47,912 bases of DNA from DATFLL01 sp035267785. GTDB taxonomy: Bacteria; Pseudomonadota; Gammaproteobacteria; DATFLL01. The translations under genes and the position numbers were made by a program. The DNA is taken from positions 1 through 47,912 of the forward strand of contig DATFLL010000022.1 of NCBI GenBank assembly GCA_035267785.1. Reading direction: 5' to 3'. Below the pieces are notes generated by a model, which was not told the DNA's origin, did no database searches, and saw only the letters and a program-made list of their open reading frames with translations. Positions 24,936 to 33,628 of this stretch are shown one piece after another. Within the stretch, counting starts at the first letter, position 1. Each line of letters begins with the position of its first letter.

Positions 24936-27635
24936 CTATTTGGGCTTCGGCCCCTGGCTCACCTCGACCAGGTCGGTCGGGCGCAGCCATTTTTCGTAGG
25001 CCACCTGCACCTGCCGGGCCGTCAACTTCACATAGCGCCTGGCCGCGCGCGTGGGCTCGTCCAGCGGCAGGCCGCGGTCGGCGCGGTCCAGCAGGCCACC
25101 GGCGATATCGCCCATGCTCGCCTCGGACAGCGGAATCTCGCGCAGCAGCAGCGCCTTGGCCTGGCGCAGCTCCGTCGGCGTCACCGGCTCGACGCGCATC
25201 TGCTCGAGGTCGCGCACGATGATATTGCGGGCCTTGGAGACATTGTCCGGATCGCAGGCGTAACCGGCCACGTAGACGGATCGCTTCGGCCCGAACTGGA
25301 AACCCGATCCGACCGTATAGACCAGGCCGCGTTCCTCGCGCAGGTCGTGGTACAGGCGCGTGGCGTAGAACGCCCCGCCCAGGACGTGGTTGCCGAGCTT
25401 GAGCGCATAGTAGTCCGGATTGAAGCGGTTCATCTTCAGGGTCTCGGCCAGTACGACGCGGTCCTGGACGCGGCTGCTGTCCGGCACGTGCGCGGTGGCG
25501 GGCATATTGTCCGGCACCTGCGGCAGATCCGTATCGGGTTTCGGCCCTTTGGCCTTCCAGTGTCCGAAGTACTTGCCGATAACGGTTTCGGCCTCGGCGG
25601 GCGTCACCTTGCCGATGACGACGATCGTGGTCATGTCGGGGCGGAAGACCTTCTTGTGATAGGCCACCACGTCGGCGCGCGTCAGCGCCTTGACCGAATC
25701 GGGCGTGGCGTGACGCAGACTCGGGTCGGTGGACGGGAACAGCGCCTTCTTCAGCGACTGATGGACCAGAAAGCCCGGGCTTTGCAGCTGGCCGGCGACG
25801 GCACGAGCCGTTTGGCGTTTGACCACCTCGAAGGCGCGCTTGGGAAGGGCCGGGCGCAGCACATTGTCCGCGAGCAGCTGCACGCCGCGCTCGAAGTCCG
25901 GGCGCAGGACCTGTACTGAAAAATCCGTGCCCGCCGATTCGCTGGCGCCGATATCGTCCAGTGCCTTCTGGAAGGCCACGCGGTCCAGCGAGGTCGTGCC
26001 GTAGTCGAACAGCTGGCCGAGCACGCTGCTCACGCCTTCCTCGCCCTTGGGCGTTTCCATCGACGCCTTGCTGTGCACGCGTCCGTAGACGCTGATCGTA
26101 TTGCTGATGTCCTCGTGCTGCACGATGAGCTTCACACCGTTGGGCAGCACCTTGACCACGGGATTGACCACCGACGCGGGGACGTTCAGCTGGCCCAGCG
26201 CCTTCTGCGCCCAGTCGGGCAGCTTGACCGGCTTGGTCTGCTTCGGGGCAAACGACTCCTTGCCGCCAAAGCCCTGCGACCGGCTCGGGCCGCCCGAGCC
26301 CTGCGGTGTCAGCACCGCCTCGATGGCGTGGTCCTCGTCCAGATACCTGCGCGCGACGCGGTTGACGTCGGCAACGCTCACTTTTTCGATGGCCCGCATG
26401 TCGTCGTCCGGGGACCGGCGTCCCTCGACCGCCAGGGCCTGCGACCAGATCGAGGCGAGCCCCGGGATCGAATTGCGCTGGAACGCATGCCCCGAGCGGG
26501 CCTGGCGTTTGGCGGCGGCGACCAGATCGGGCGGCACGCCGTCCTTGATGATTTGCGCCAGGGTCCCGCGCACGGACTTCAGCAGGGCCTTGTCGTCACC
26601 GCCTTTGGGGAAGGCCGCGTAGGCGAAGCCCAGGCCGGTCTCGCGAAACGGGTTCATGTCGAAGCCCGTGCCGAGCGCCTGACCGTGGGTCACCAGGTCG
26701 AACAACTTGCCGCGCTGGCTGCTCAGCACATCGGCGAGCACCTCGCAGGCGGCGTAGTCCGGGCTGTCGTAGCCGGGCATGCGAAAGGCGATGGCGGCCA
26801 GCCCGTAGGGCGAGTCGGTCTTGAGGTGCACCGACTGCTTTTGCACCGGTTGCAGGTGTACCGACGGGCGCTTGGGCAGCTTTTGCGCCGGGATGTCGCC
26901 GTACAGGCGTTTGATTTCGGCGAGGGTCTTCTTCGGCTCGATATGGCCGACGACGATCAGAATAGCGTTGTTGGGTGCGTACCACCTCTGGTGAAAGCGC
27001 TTGAGCATCGCGCCCGTGGTCTTGTCGAACGAGGGCCGGGTTCCCAGCGCATCGTGGGCGTAGGGCGTACCCTTGAACATTGCCGCGAGGATCTTGGTGT
27101 ACATCACATACTCGGGACTGGAAAGGTCGCGCGCCACCTCCTGCTCGATGGCGCCGCGCTCCTTGGACCACAGCGTCTGACTGTCGAGCACACCGCGCAT
27201 GCGGATGGCGCCGATGTGCAGCGCGACGTTCACGTCCTCGGCGGGCACAGTGAAGAAATACTGGGTGACGCTCTGCTGGGTGTCGGCGTCGAAATTGCCG
27301 CCCATGGCCGCGGTGATGTCCGCCAGCTGCGCCGCCGACAGCCCGGGGCTGCCGCGGAACATCATGTGTTCCTGGGCATGGGCCGTGCCCGGAAATCCCT
27401 TCGGCGCCTCGTTGGAGCCGACCAGATAGTTCAGCTCGGTGGTCACCACCGGGGCGAGGTCGTTGCGCACGATGACCACGCGCAGTCCGTTTTTGAGGGT
27501 TGCCCGCAGAACCTGCGAGGGGTCGCCCTTGTGCGTCTTGGCCCGCGCGGTCGGCATCCCGCCGACACCGACAGCCAATCCCAGAATCAATGCCCAAAAG
27601 ATGCCCGTGGGGCGCGCGAGCCGCGTCTTCGTCAT
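24936..27635 (-). CDS. Two-domain M16 (insulinase/pitrilysin) zinc peptidase
   Basis: The 899-residue protein has an N-terminal membrane or signal segment (GIFWALILGLAVGVGG) and four M16 half-domains. The N-terminal active one has the inverted zinc motif HxxEH (His86, Glu89, His90 in AHAQEHMMFRG) and a distal Glu in GAIEQEVARDL. The second half (from about residue 470) lacks HxxEH but keeps the substrate-groove pattern (DYYALKLGNHVLGGAFYATRL and EERGLVYTV), as in other two-domain exported M16 peptidases. It probably degrades peptides in the periplasm. The start was placed at the ATG at 27635 (AGGA 9 bases upstream) rather than the longer ORF, because the signal segment begins there. Confidence 0.92.
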   Translation of the reverse strand: MTKTRLARPTGIFWALILGLAVGVGGMPTARAKTHKGDPSQVLRATLKNGLRVVIVRNDLAPVVTTELNYLVGSNEAPKGFPGTAHAQEHMMFRGSPGLSAAQLADITAAMGGNFDADTQQSVTQYFFTVPAEDVNVALHIGAIRMRGVLDSQTLWSKERGAIEQEVARDLSSPEYVMYTKILAAMFKGTPYAHDALGTRPSFDKTTGAMLKRFHQRWYAPNNAILIVVGHIEPKKTLAEIKRLYGDIPAQKLPKRPSVHLQPVQKQSVHLKTDSPYGLAAIAFRMPGYDSPDYAACEVLADVLSSQRGKLFDLVTHGQALGTGFDMNPFRETGLGFAYAAFPKGGDDKALLKSVRGTLAQIIKDGVPPDLVAAAKRQARSGHAFQRNSIPGLASIWSQALAVEGRRSPDDDMRAIEKVSVADVNRVARRYLDEDHAIEAVLTPQGSGGPSRSQGFGGKESFAPKQTKPVKLPDWAQKALGQLNVPASVVNPVVKVLPNGVKLIVQHEDISNTISVYGRVHSKASMETPKGEEGVSSVLGQLFDYGTTSLDRVAFQKALDDIGASESAGTDFSVQVLRPDFERGVQLLADNVLRPALPKRAFEVVKRQTARAVAGQLQSPGFLVHQSLKKALFPSTDPSLRHATPDSVKALTRADVVAYHKKVFRPDMTTIVVIGKVTPAEAETVIGKYFGHWKAKGPKPDTDLPQVPDNMPATAHVPDSSRVQDRVVLAETLKMNRFNPDYYALKLGNHVLGGAFYATRLYHDLREERGLVYTVGSGFQFGPKRSVYVAGYACDPDNVSKARNIIVRDLEQMRVEPVTPTELRQAKALLLREIPLSEASMGDIAGGLLDRADRGLPLDEPTRAARRYVKLTARQVQVAYEKWLRPTDLVEVSQGPKPK

Positions 27636-27748
27636 AGGTCTATTCCTGGAAAGAGAATCGTATTGTGCTGTTGTTTCGGACCGCCAAGGGGGGGCGGAGT
27701 TCAAATTCCGGAGGCCCCTGAGACCGCTCGGGTCGCGCGATGGGCCGC

Positions 27749-29071
27749 CTAGAAGTAATACCGCACGCGCAGCTCGGCGCGCCGGTCGTTCTGTTTCTCT
27801 CCGAAATCGGTCAGCCGGTCGCCTTTGAGCCAGAACACCCGAAAACGAAGCTCCAGATTCGACACGCCGGTGTACGTCAGCTCGGGGGCAACCGAGTAGC
27901 TGTGGTCGTCCAGGTTGGTGATGACCGTCAGGGCGGGAGTGAAATAGAGGATGTCGAACGGCTGGTTCTGACTCATGCGCAGGTACAGATAGTTGCGGCC
28001 CGGATTGGGCTGCATGAGCACCGGCTGGAAGGCGGTGCGCAGGCGCGACAGCGCGGTCGGATCGGCGCTGAGCTGGTATTGGGCGTAGGCGTCGTGTACG
28101 GCCGCGTAGATGGACGAGAGTTCATCCTCGCTGTAGCCCGCGCCATCGTGGTAGTACTCGATAATGGTGGTGAGCTCGTTTTCGGTCAGATAGCGCAGGC
28201 CCAACAGGTAGCTGGTGGCGCCGGACTCCCGGGGCGTGATGCTGCCGGCGGGGCCGATCACGGGACGGCTGGTGCGTCCGATATGGGCCCACTCGCCGTG
28301 AATCTCGAAATTGCTGGAAATATTGCGTGAAAAATCCAGACCATAGCGCGCGCTGCGCGAGCCCTGCCCGAGTACCATCAGATCGATGTCGGTGTCCTTG
28401 TACAGCAGATAGAGCTTGGCCGCCGGGTTGGCATGGTCTCCGGTGTCGAGCGGGCCCCCGAAGTCGGCGTTCGCGTCGCCGTAGGTCGGCACCACCAGGG
28501 GCGTGAAGGCGAGCGTCTTGAGATTGCCCGAGAAGCTGCGCACGAAATCCGCGCCCGCGATCACGAAGCCCTGGCGTGCCAGGTCCGGATCGTTCGGGTC
28601 CTTGGGTCGCTGAATGAAACCCACGGGGTTCCAGGCGTAACCCTTGCCCCAGCTCAGGGTCTTCTTGCCGAGGTCATAGCGGGTGCCCGAGTCGGGCTGG
28701 TGGGAGACATAGGCCTCGTAGAGGCGGCTGTCCTGCGCGCTTCCGGTGAAGTCGTCCTGATAGGTGCTGTGGCCGACGAACTGCGCCATCGTATCGCCGT
28801 GGCGAAAGAGGCCGCGCAGCTCGAGTGTGCCGCTCCCGCGCTCAAAGTCCGAGCGCGGTTCGCGGTCGAAGAAGCCGAGCTGATACAGTGCGGCGTCCTG
28901 ATCCAGCTCGAACGCCTCGCCCCGCAGCTCGCCGTAGCCGCTGAGCTCGAAGGGCTTCTTCTCGAAGGCCGAAACGTCGAAGCTGTAGGTCTCCTGCGCG
29001 GCCGCGCCCGCCGAGACCAGCAGGCACAGGCCGAAGGCGGCACGGCGCAGCCCGGGCGTGGACCCGCGCAT
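27749..29071 (-). CDS. Outer-membrane beta-barrel protein of an ABC/LolA-like module
   Basis: The 440-residue protein has a signal peptide (RRAAFGLCLLVSAGAAAQ). Alternating amphipathic strands lead to a C-terminal RVRYYF, the aromatic end required for BAM-mediated insertion. Repeated features are Gly/Tyr-rich strand turns and YDLGKKTLSWGKGYAWNPVG, which resembles DUF1302-like or porin-like barrels. It starts 3 bases after the LolA-fold gene, so it is the last gene of the four-gene operon. It could be the outer-membrane receiver or channel of that transport route. This is inferred from context, since no motif names a substrate. Confidence 0.8.
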   Translation of the reverse strand: MRGSTPGLRRAAFGLCLLVSAGAAAQETYSFDVSAFEKKPFELSGYGELRGEAFELDQDAALYQLGFFDREPRSDFERGSGTLELRGLFRHGDTMAQFVGHSTYQDDFTGSAQDSRLYEAYVSHQPDSGTRYDLGKKTLSWGKGYAWNPVGFIQRPKDPNDPDLARQGFVIAGADFVRSFSGNLKTLAFTPLVVPTYGDANADFGGPLDTGDHANPAAKLYLLYKDTDIDLMVLGQGSRSARYGLDFSRNISSNFEIHGEWAHIGRTSRPVIGPAGSITPRESGATSYLLGLRYLTENELTTIIEYYHDGAGYSEDELSSIYAAVHDAYAQYQLSADPTALSRLRTAFQPVLMQPNPGRNYLYLRMSQNQPFDILYFTPALTVITNLDDHSYSVAPELTYTGVSNLELRFRVFWLKGDRLTDFGEKQNDRRAELRVRYYF

Positions 29072-29074
29072 GAC

Positions 29075-29824
29075 TCAGCGCAGCTCGCCGGCGCGCGGGA
29101 GATAGTTCAGGGTAAAGACCTCGTCGGGCAGCTTGCGCGCCCGGATGCGGGCCCAGATCATCACGGACTTGTAGCCCTTGTAGAGCGGGCTGTCGGTCTC
29201 GAGCACCGAGGGCCGCACTATGCCGCCGCCGAAGTCCTTGATCTGGCTGAAGTGCAGCGTCTTGATGAGTAGTCCGCTTGCCGCGTAGGCCCGTATTTCC
29301 GCGGGCAGCAGCGTCTTGCGATCGACCCGCATCACCAGGCGGTCGTAGGCCACGCTGCCGGTCCGGGCCTTGAGGTCGAGCACGTAATCCTTGCCCTGCT
29401 CCTCCACCTTTTGCGCCTTGTATTCCACGCTGTAGTCCAGCGTGAGGATGTCGGAGTTGTTGAACACACCCCCGACCACCGACTGCAGGCTGGTGATGCG
29501 TATCGGCTTGCCCACGCCGGGAATGTACAGCCACATGTTGTCGCCCAGGCGCAGGGTCGCGCGCCCCTTCTCGCTCGGCGGGTCGAGGAACAGCGCGATG
29601 AGCTTGTCACGGCCCTTCTTGACCGTGAACAGTACGTATTCCTTCTTGCGCCCGTCGGGTTCGATGTTGATGAGCTTGCGGTACGCCTCGTAGGACTCGG
29701 GGTTGAGGCTGCGGTCGATCTCGCGCAGCAGCTTGTCGCCGTCGACCTTCGCGGCTGCCAAGGCCGGCGCACCGGTGAACGCGAGCACAATTGTAATCAA
29801 GCCTATATAAAGTGAACGTGCCAT
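29075..29824 (-). CDS. LolA-fold outer membrane lipoprotein-sorting protein
   Basis: The 249-residue periplasmic protein has a signal peptide (IGLITIVLAFTGAPALAAA). Its body is that of the 'outer membrane lipoprotein-sorting' LolA-like family: KKEYVLFTVKKGRDKLIALFL, NMWLYIPGVGKPIRI, then RVDRKTLLPAEIRAYA. The fold is an open beta-barrel with a hydrophobic cavity. It is not the housekeeping LolA, which is about 200 residues and usually lies near ftsK. It lies 9 bases after the permease gene and 3 before the OMP gene, so it probably ferries a lipid or lipoprotein between the FtsX-type complex and the outer membrane. Confidence 0.88.
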   Translation of the reverse strand: MARSLYIGLITIVLAFTGAPALAAAKVDGDKLLREIDRSLNPESYEAYRKLINIEPDGRKKEYVLFTVKKGRDKLIALFLDPPSEKGRATLRLGDNMWLYIPGVGKPIRITSLQSVVGGVFNNSDILTLDYSVEYKAQKVEEQGKDYVLDLKARTGSVAYDRLVMRVDRKTLLPAEIRAYAASGLLIKTLHFSQIKDFGGGIVRPSVLETDSPLYKGYKSVMIWARIRARKLPDEVFTLNYLPRAGELR

Positions 29825-29833
29825 GTCTGTTCC

Positions 29834-31078
29834 TCAGGTATGACGCAGGGCACGGATCGGGTCCATGCGGGCGGCCTTCCACGCGGGCTGCAGACTCGCC
29901 AGCGCCGCCACGGCGAGCACGATCACGCCGATCACGGTGATATTGATCAGCGGTAGCGACGGCGCCAGCGTGAATACCTGACGGGCGAAGGCGAAATGCA
30001 CCGGCCACACGTTCAGCGCCCACACGACGGCCAGGCTCAGGGCGGTGCCGACGGCGACACCGATGAGCCCGAGCAGAAGACCCTCGGTCAGAAACAGCGA
30101 CAGGATCCGCCGCGGGGGAGTGCCGATCGCCGCAACCATACCGATCTCCCGGATGCGCTCGTAGACCGCCATCATCATCACGTTCATTACGGCGATCAAA
30201 ACGATGCCAACCAGCATCACACGGATAAAGACGTCCAGCAAATCGATCATGTGCGCGATGTTCGAAAACGGCGTCAGGCGCTCCCAGGTATGCACCTCCA
30301 GCGCCGGTTCGCCCTTGGGGTTGCGCACGCCGGCGAGGGCCTTTTGCAGCGCCGCGCGGGTCTGGTCGATGTGGTGCGGGTCCTTGAGCCGTACGGCGAT
30401 CTCGCTGACCTCGGGCTTGTTCATGCGCAGCAGCTCCCGCGCATCCTCGATGTTGACGTAACCGTCACGCCCGCCGGGGCCGGTCACGTCGTCCAGCACG
30501 CCCTGGATGACGAAGGTCTTGCCGTTTACCGAGCCGTCGAGGTTGGTCGCGACGAGTACCACAGTGTCGCCCACCTTCAGCTTCATGCCGTGCGCCAGAA
30601 TACGCGGCACCAGAATCTTGCCGCGCTGGACCAGGCCGTCGGCGGCGCTGCCCGCAATGAGTCGTTTGGGCAGCAGGGGCACGGTGGCCGCCTCCCGCGA
30701 GGGCATTACCCCATTGAGGCGGATGCTGGTTGTCTCAGTGAAGTTGCTGAACATCGCGCCGAACTTGATGCGCGGTGAGAAGGCCTCCACGTTCTTGTTG
30801 GCCGCCAGCGCCTGCTCGACCTTCGCGACCTGGCCTGGACTCATGTTGAGGTTCAGCGGCAGGTTGTCGATCGAGGCGACATAGCCTCGGCGATGGATCT
30901 GGATGTGACCGAGCATGGAGTCGGTGATCTGCCCGACGATCAGCGATTTGAACGAGCCCGCGACCGAGATGAACACCAGGACGGCAACGACGCCGAGCAC
31001 GACCAGGCCGGCGGTGAGCAGGGTGCGGCGCCAGTAACGTGCCAGGTTGCGGGCGGCAAGCCCGGTGACCTTAAACAT
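29834..31078 (-). CDS. FtsX-type ABC transporter permease (LolE/MacB-like)
   Basis: The 414-residue inner-membrane protein has one N-terminal helix (LLTAGLVVLGVVAVLVFISV) and a large periplasmic domain (about 45-275). Three C-terminal helices (FtsX domain) include VLIAVMNVMMMAVYERIREIG, the coupling-helix region, and the end is LQPAWKAARMDPIRALRH. This is the LolC/E-MacB type VII fold, which uses ATP for mechanotransmission rather than substrate passage through the membrane. The start was set at the ATG at 31078, which overlaps the ATPase stop by 8 bases; the longer upstream extension is only a shadow of the ATPase gene. Confidence 0.92.
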   Translation of the reverse strand: MFKVTGLAARNLARYWRRTLLTAGLVVLGVVAVLVFISVAGSFKSLIVGQITDSMLGHIQIHRRGYVASIDNLPLNLNMSPGQVAKVEQALAANKNVEAFSPRIKFGAMFSNFTETTSIRLNGVMPSREAATVPLLPKRLIAGSAADGLVQRGKILVPRILAHGMKLKVGDTVVLVATNLDGSVNGKTFVIQGVLDDVTGPGGRDGYVNIEDARELLRMNKPEVSEIAVRLKDPHHIDQTRAALQKALAGVRNPKGEPALEVHTWERLTPFSNIAHMIDLLDVFIRVMLVGIVLIAVMNVMMMAVYERIREIGMVAAIGTPPRRILSLFLTEGLLLGLIGVAVGTALSLAVVWALNVWPVHFAFARQVFTLAPSLPLINITVIGVIVLAVAALASLQPAWKAARMDPIRALRHT

Positions 31079-31763
31079 GCGCACCTCCCTTGTCGCTGAG
31101 CCGACCGTCCTCGAGTGTGAAGGTGACTTCGGCCTCGCCCATAATCTTGGGGTCATGGGTCGAGAAGATGAACGTGGTGCCGAACTCCTCGCGCATGCGC
31201 TTCATCAGCTCCAGGATGCGGTAGGCCGTGTCGTGGTCGAGGTTTGCGGTCGGCTCGTCGGCCAGTACCAGCTTGGGATGGGTCGCCAGGGCGCGGGCCA
31301 CGGCGACGCGCTGCTTCTGGCCGCCGGAGAGTTGGTCGGGCCGCTTGTCGGCCTGTTCGCTCATCCCCACCGCTTCGAGCAGCTCGGCCACCCGTGCCCG
31401 GCGCCTGTCCGCCGGCCAGTCCTGCACCATCAGCAGCGGATACTCGATATTCTCCGCGGCGGTCAGCACCGGGATGAGATTGAAGTCCTGGAAGATGAAG
31501 CCCAGGTTGGCCCCGCGGAAGTCGGCCGCCGCCGCGCGGTCAAGGCCGCCGATGTCGGTGTCGAGCACGGTCAGCGTTCCGGCGCTCGGTTTGTCCAGCC
31601 CGCCGATCATGTTGAGCAGCGTGGTCTTGCCGCTGCCCGACGGACCGACGAAGGCGACGAATGCACCGGGCTCGATGTCGAAATTGACACCCTTCAGAGC
31701 CTGTACGTCGACATGGCCGGCGCGATAGGTCTTGGACAGCGATTGTGCGGTGACAAGTGACAT
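31071..31763 (-). CDS. LolD-like ABC transporter ATPase
   Basis: The 230-residue ATPase has Walker A GPSGSGKTTLLNMI, a Q-loop in FQDFNLIP, signature LSGGQKQRVAVARAL, Walker B LVLADEPTANLD and the H-loop His in FSTHDPKIM. Length and the LDTDIGGLD insertion fit the LolD/MacB/FtsE group, which pairs with FtsX-type permeases. It is the first gene of the four-gene module and overlaps the permease gene. Upstream is a 99-bp gap to the metallophosphoesterase stop. Confidence 0.95.
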   Translation of the reverse strand: MSLVTAQSLSKTYRAGHVDVQALKGVNFDIEPGAFVAFVGPSGSGKTTLLNMIGGLDKPSAGTLTVLDTDIGGLDRAAAADFRGANLGFIFQDFNLIPVLTAAENIEYPLLMVQDWPADRRRARVAELLEAVGMSEQADKRPDQLSGGQKQRVAVARALATHPKLVLADEPTANLDHDTAYRILELMKRMREEFGTTFIFSTHDPKIMGEAEVTFTLEDGRLSDKGGAHV

Positions 31764-31862
31764 AGACGGCCCTCGTTAAGTGCAGGCACATTAGCACTCG
31801 CGAAGGACCGCGATATTGACGGCGATCAAGGTTGACCGCCTGGGTGCGGCATTCGGTTGCCG

Positions 31863-33056
31863 CTAGGAGGTCGGGGTGAATTCAAACACGGTGATTTCGG
31901 GTGCCGCGCCGACGCGAAACGGCGGGCCCCAGGTGCCGGTGCCACGGCTGACGTACAGCCAGCCGCCGCCGGGCTTTTCGCTCAGCCCCGTGTCCACGGG
32001 GTAGCGCAGGCGTACCAGCCAGCCGAAGGGAAAGATCTGACCCTTGTGCACGTGCCCCGAGACCTGCAGGTCGACATCGGCGGACGCAGTCTCGTCGACG
32101 AGCGGTTGGTGCTTGATCAGCAGCGTGAAATGACCGCGGGGCGCGGACTCGAGCGCGGCGCGTTCGTTGGTGTGGCCCGGCTGGCCCATGCGCTTGCCGG
32201 TCGGGTCGTCGACGCCGGCGACCGTCAGCGCCTCGCCAACCGGCTCGGCCTGTCCGCGCAGCACGGCGAAGCCTGCCCGTTCGTGAAAGGCGAGCGCCCG
32301 GTCCAGGCCGACGAAGTACTCGTGATTGCCGGTGACCGCGAACTTTCCCAGGGGCGGTCTGAAATCGGCGAGCATGGCCTCGAGGTCGCTCAGCCGATCG
32401 GCCTGGCCGTCGACCAGGTCGCCGGCCGAGATCAGCACGTCGGGTTCTATGCGACGCAGCTCGGCCAGGATGGACCTGAGCCGGCGGGTATGCACGATGG
32501 CGCCGAGGTGCACGTCGGAGATCAGGGCGATCCGCAGCGTTTTGCCACCCGCCGGCAGCTTCGGACTCGTCAGCGTCACCTTCTCGACACGAAGGCGCCG
32601 CGCGTCGACGAAACCATAGAGCGCGACCAGCGCGGTGATCCCGCAGGCCTGAAAAAAGGCGTTGCGCGGCGAAGTGATATAAAGAGGGTCGAACTGCGTC
32701 AGCAGCGCGCCGATGATGTTGTGGGCCAGCGCTATCCAGAAGAACAGGAACGCCAGCCCCATCCATGTATAGCCCAGCCAGGAGCCGACGATCACCGGCC
32801 GGTGCCAGCCGCGCGCCTCCCAGCGCCACACCAGAAACGGCATCGTCGTCATCAGCGCCACCCACGCGACCAGCGCCGAGGTCACCGGCCATTGCAATGA
32901 CAGGCCCGTGTGCGCCTGCGCCACGCCATAGAGCTGCATACCCGCGTAGCCCAGCACGAAGGTATAGAACAGTAGCCTCATGCGCAGCCGTCTGGCGGCG
33001 CTCGGCGCGGTCTCCGTAGCGCCCGGCGGACGCTCCTCTACCCGGCTCGACGCCAC
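31863..33056 (-). CDS. Membrane-bound metallophosphoesterase (YkuE-like)
   Basis: The 397-residue protein has about four N-terminal hydrophobic helices (near 26-45, 58-76, 88-110 and 130-150). A calcineurin-type phosphoesterase domain follows with all metal-ligand motifs: SDVHLG, GDLVDG, GNHEY, IKHQP and SGHVHKGQ. Such proteins hydrolyse phosphate esters of nucleotides or lipids at the membrane; the substrate is unknown, and a lipid A-precursor-like role is only a possibility. The GTG start at 33056 lies 3 bases after the cytochrome gene's stop; an in-frame ATG at 32981, just before the first helix, is a possible alternative. Confidence 0.9.
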   Translation of the reverse strand: MASSRVEERPPGATETAPSAARRLRMRLLFYTFVLGYAGMQLYGVAQAHTGLSLQWPVTSALVAWVALMTTMPFLVWRWEARGWHRPVIVGSWLGYTWMGLAFLFFWIALAHNIIGALLTQFDPLYITSPRNAFFQACGITALVALYGFVDARRLRVEKVTLTSPKLPAGGKTLRIALISDVHLGAIVHTRRLRSILAELRRIEPDVLISAGDLVDGQADRLSDLEAMLADFRPPLGKFAVTGNHEYFVGLDRALAFHERAGFAVLRGQAEPVGEALTVAGVDDPTGKRMGQPGHTNERAALESAPRGHFTLLIKHQPLVDETASADVDLQVSGHVHKGQIFPFGWLVRLRYPVDTGLSEKPGGGWLYVSRGTGTWGPPFRVGAAPEITVFEFTPTS

Positions 33057-33059
33057 GGG

Positions 33060-33521
33060 TTATTTCAACTTCCCGCCCATTTCGATGGTCTTACCCTCGG
33101 ACAGCGAGGTCAGGTAGGTCACCAGGGCCCGCATCTTGTCCGAGCTGTAAGCCGGAGGTTGGCCGCCCATCGCGCCGGCGATGCAGCCGTGGATCTGATC
33201 GGCCAACGTGATCACCTTGCCGTTGCGCTGTTTGTATTTGGGAAAGATGGCCGCGGCATTGTTCAGGGTCGGGCCCTTCATGTTCTGGCCCGGCACCACC
33301 GTCGGGCCCGTGCCCGCGGCGGTGTGACAGGAGGCGCAGGTCATGCCGCGCCCGCCGAAGGAGTCGTGCGTGAAGATATGCTTACCCTTGGCGATGGTCT
33401 TGGCCAGCGGGCCGGAGAATTTCGCGGCGTTCGCCGGTGCCGAGCCAAGGCCCAGCCCGGCACCCAGCAGCAGACCAGCCACCAGCACGAGACTCCTGCC
33501 CAATATCGAAATACCCTGCAT
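33060..33521 (-). CDS. Exported monohaem cytochrome c
   Basis: The 153-residue protein has a signal peptide (LVLVAGLLLGAGLGLGSAPANA) and one haem-attachment site, CASCH (Cys62, Cys65, His66). Downstream is a helix DQIHGCIAGAMGG and a C-terminal helix SDKMRALVTYLTSLS of the class I cytochrome fold; a Met between them may be the sixth haem ligand. The extra Cys in HGCIAG is unusual. It probably carries electrons in the periplasm; partner unknown. The start at 33521 follows a strong AGGAGG. Neighbours are the thioredoxin-NHL gene 107 bases upstream and the phosphoesterase 3 bases downstream. Confidence 0.9.
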   Translation of the reverse strand: MQGISILGRSLVLVAGLLLGAGLGLGSAPANAAKFSGPLAKTIAKGKHIFTHDSFGGRGMTCASCHTAAGTGPTVVPGQNMKGPTLNNAAAIFPKYKQRNGKVITLADQIHGCIAGAMGGQPPAYSSDKMRALVTYLTSLSEGKTIEMGGKLK

Positions 33522-33628
33522 GCCGTACCTCCTGTAAGGTTTTGTCGTTTGTTTCAAAATACTCCCTTCCCTAGACCTGCCGCGACCGACGACGTTCCCT
33601 CGCGGCGATGGATATGCGCAGACTTCTC

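Noticed and set aside
26073..27752. 559-codon plus-strand ORF opposite the M16 peptidase gene
   Set aside because: It mirrors the peptidase codons; the peptidase has clear catalytic motifs while this has none.
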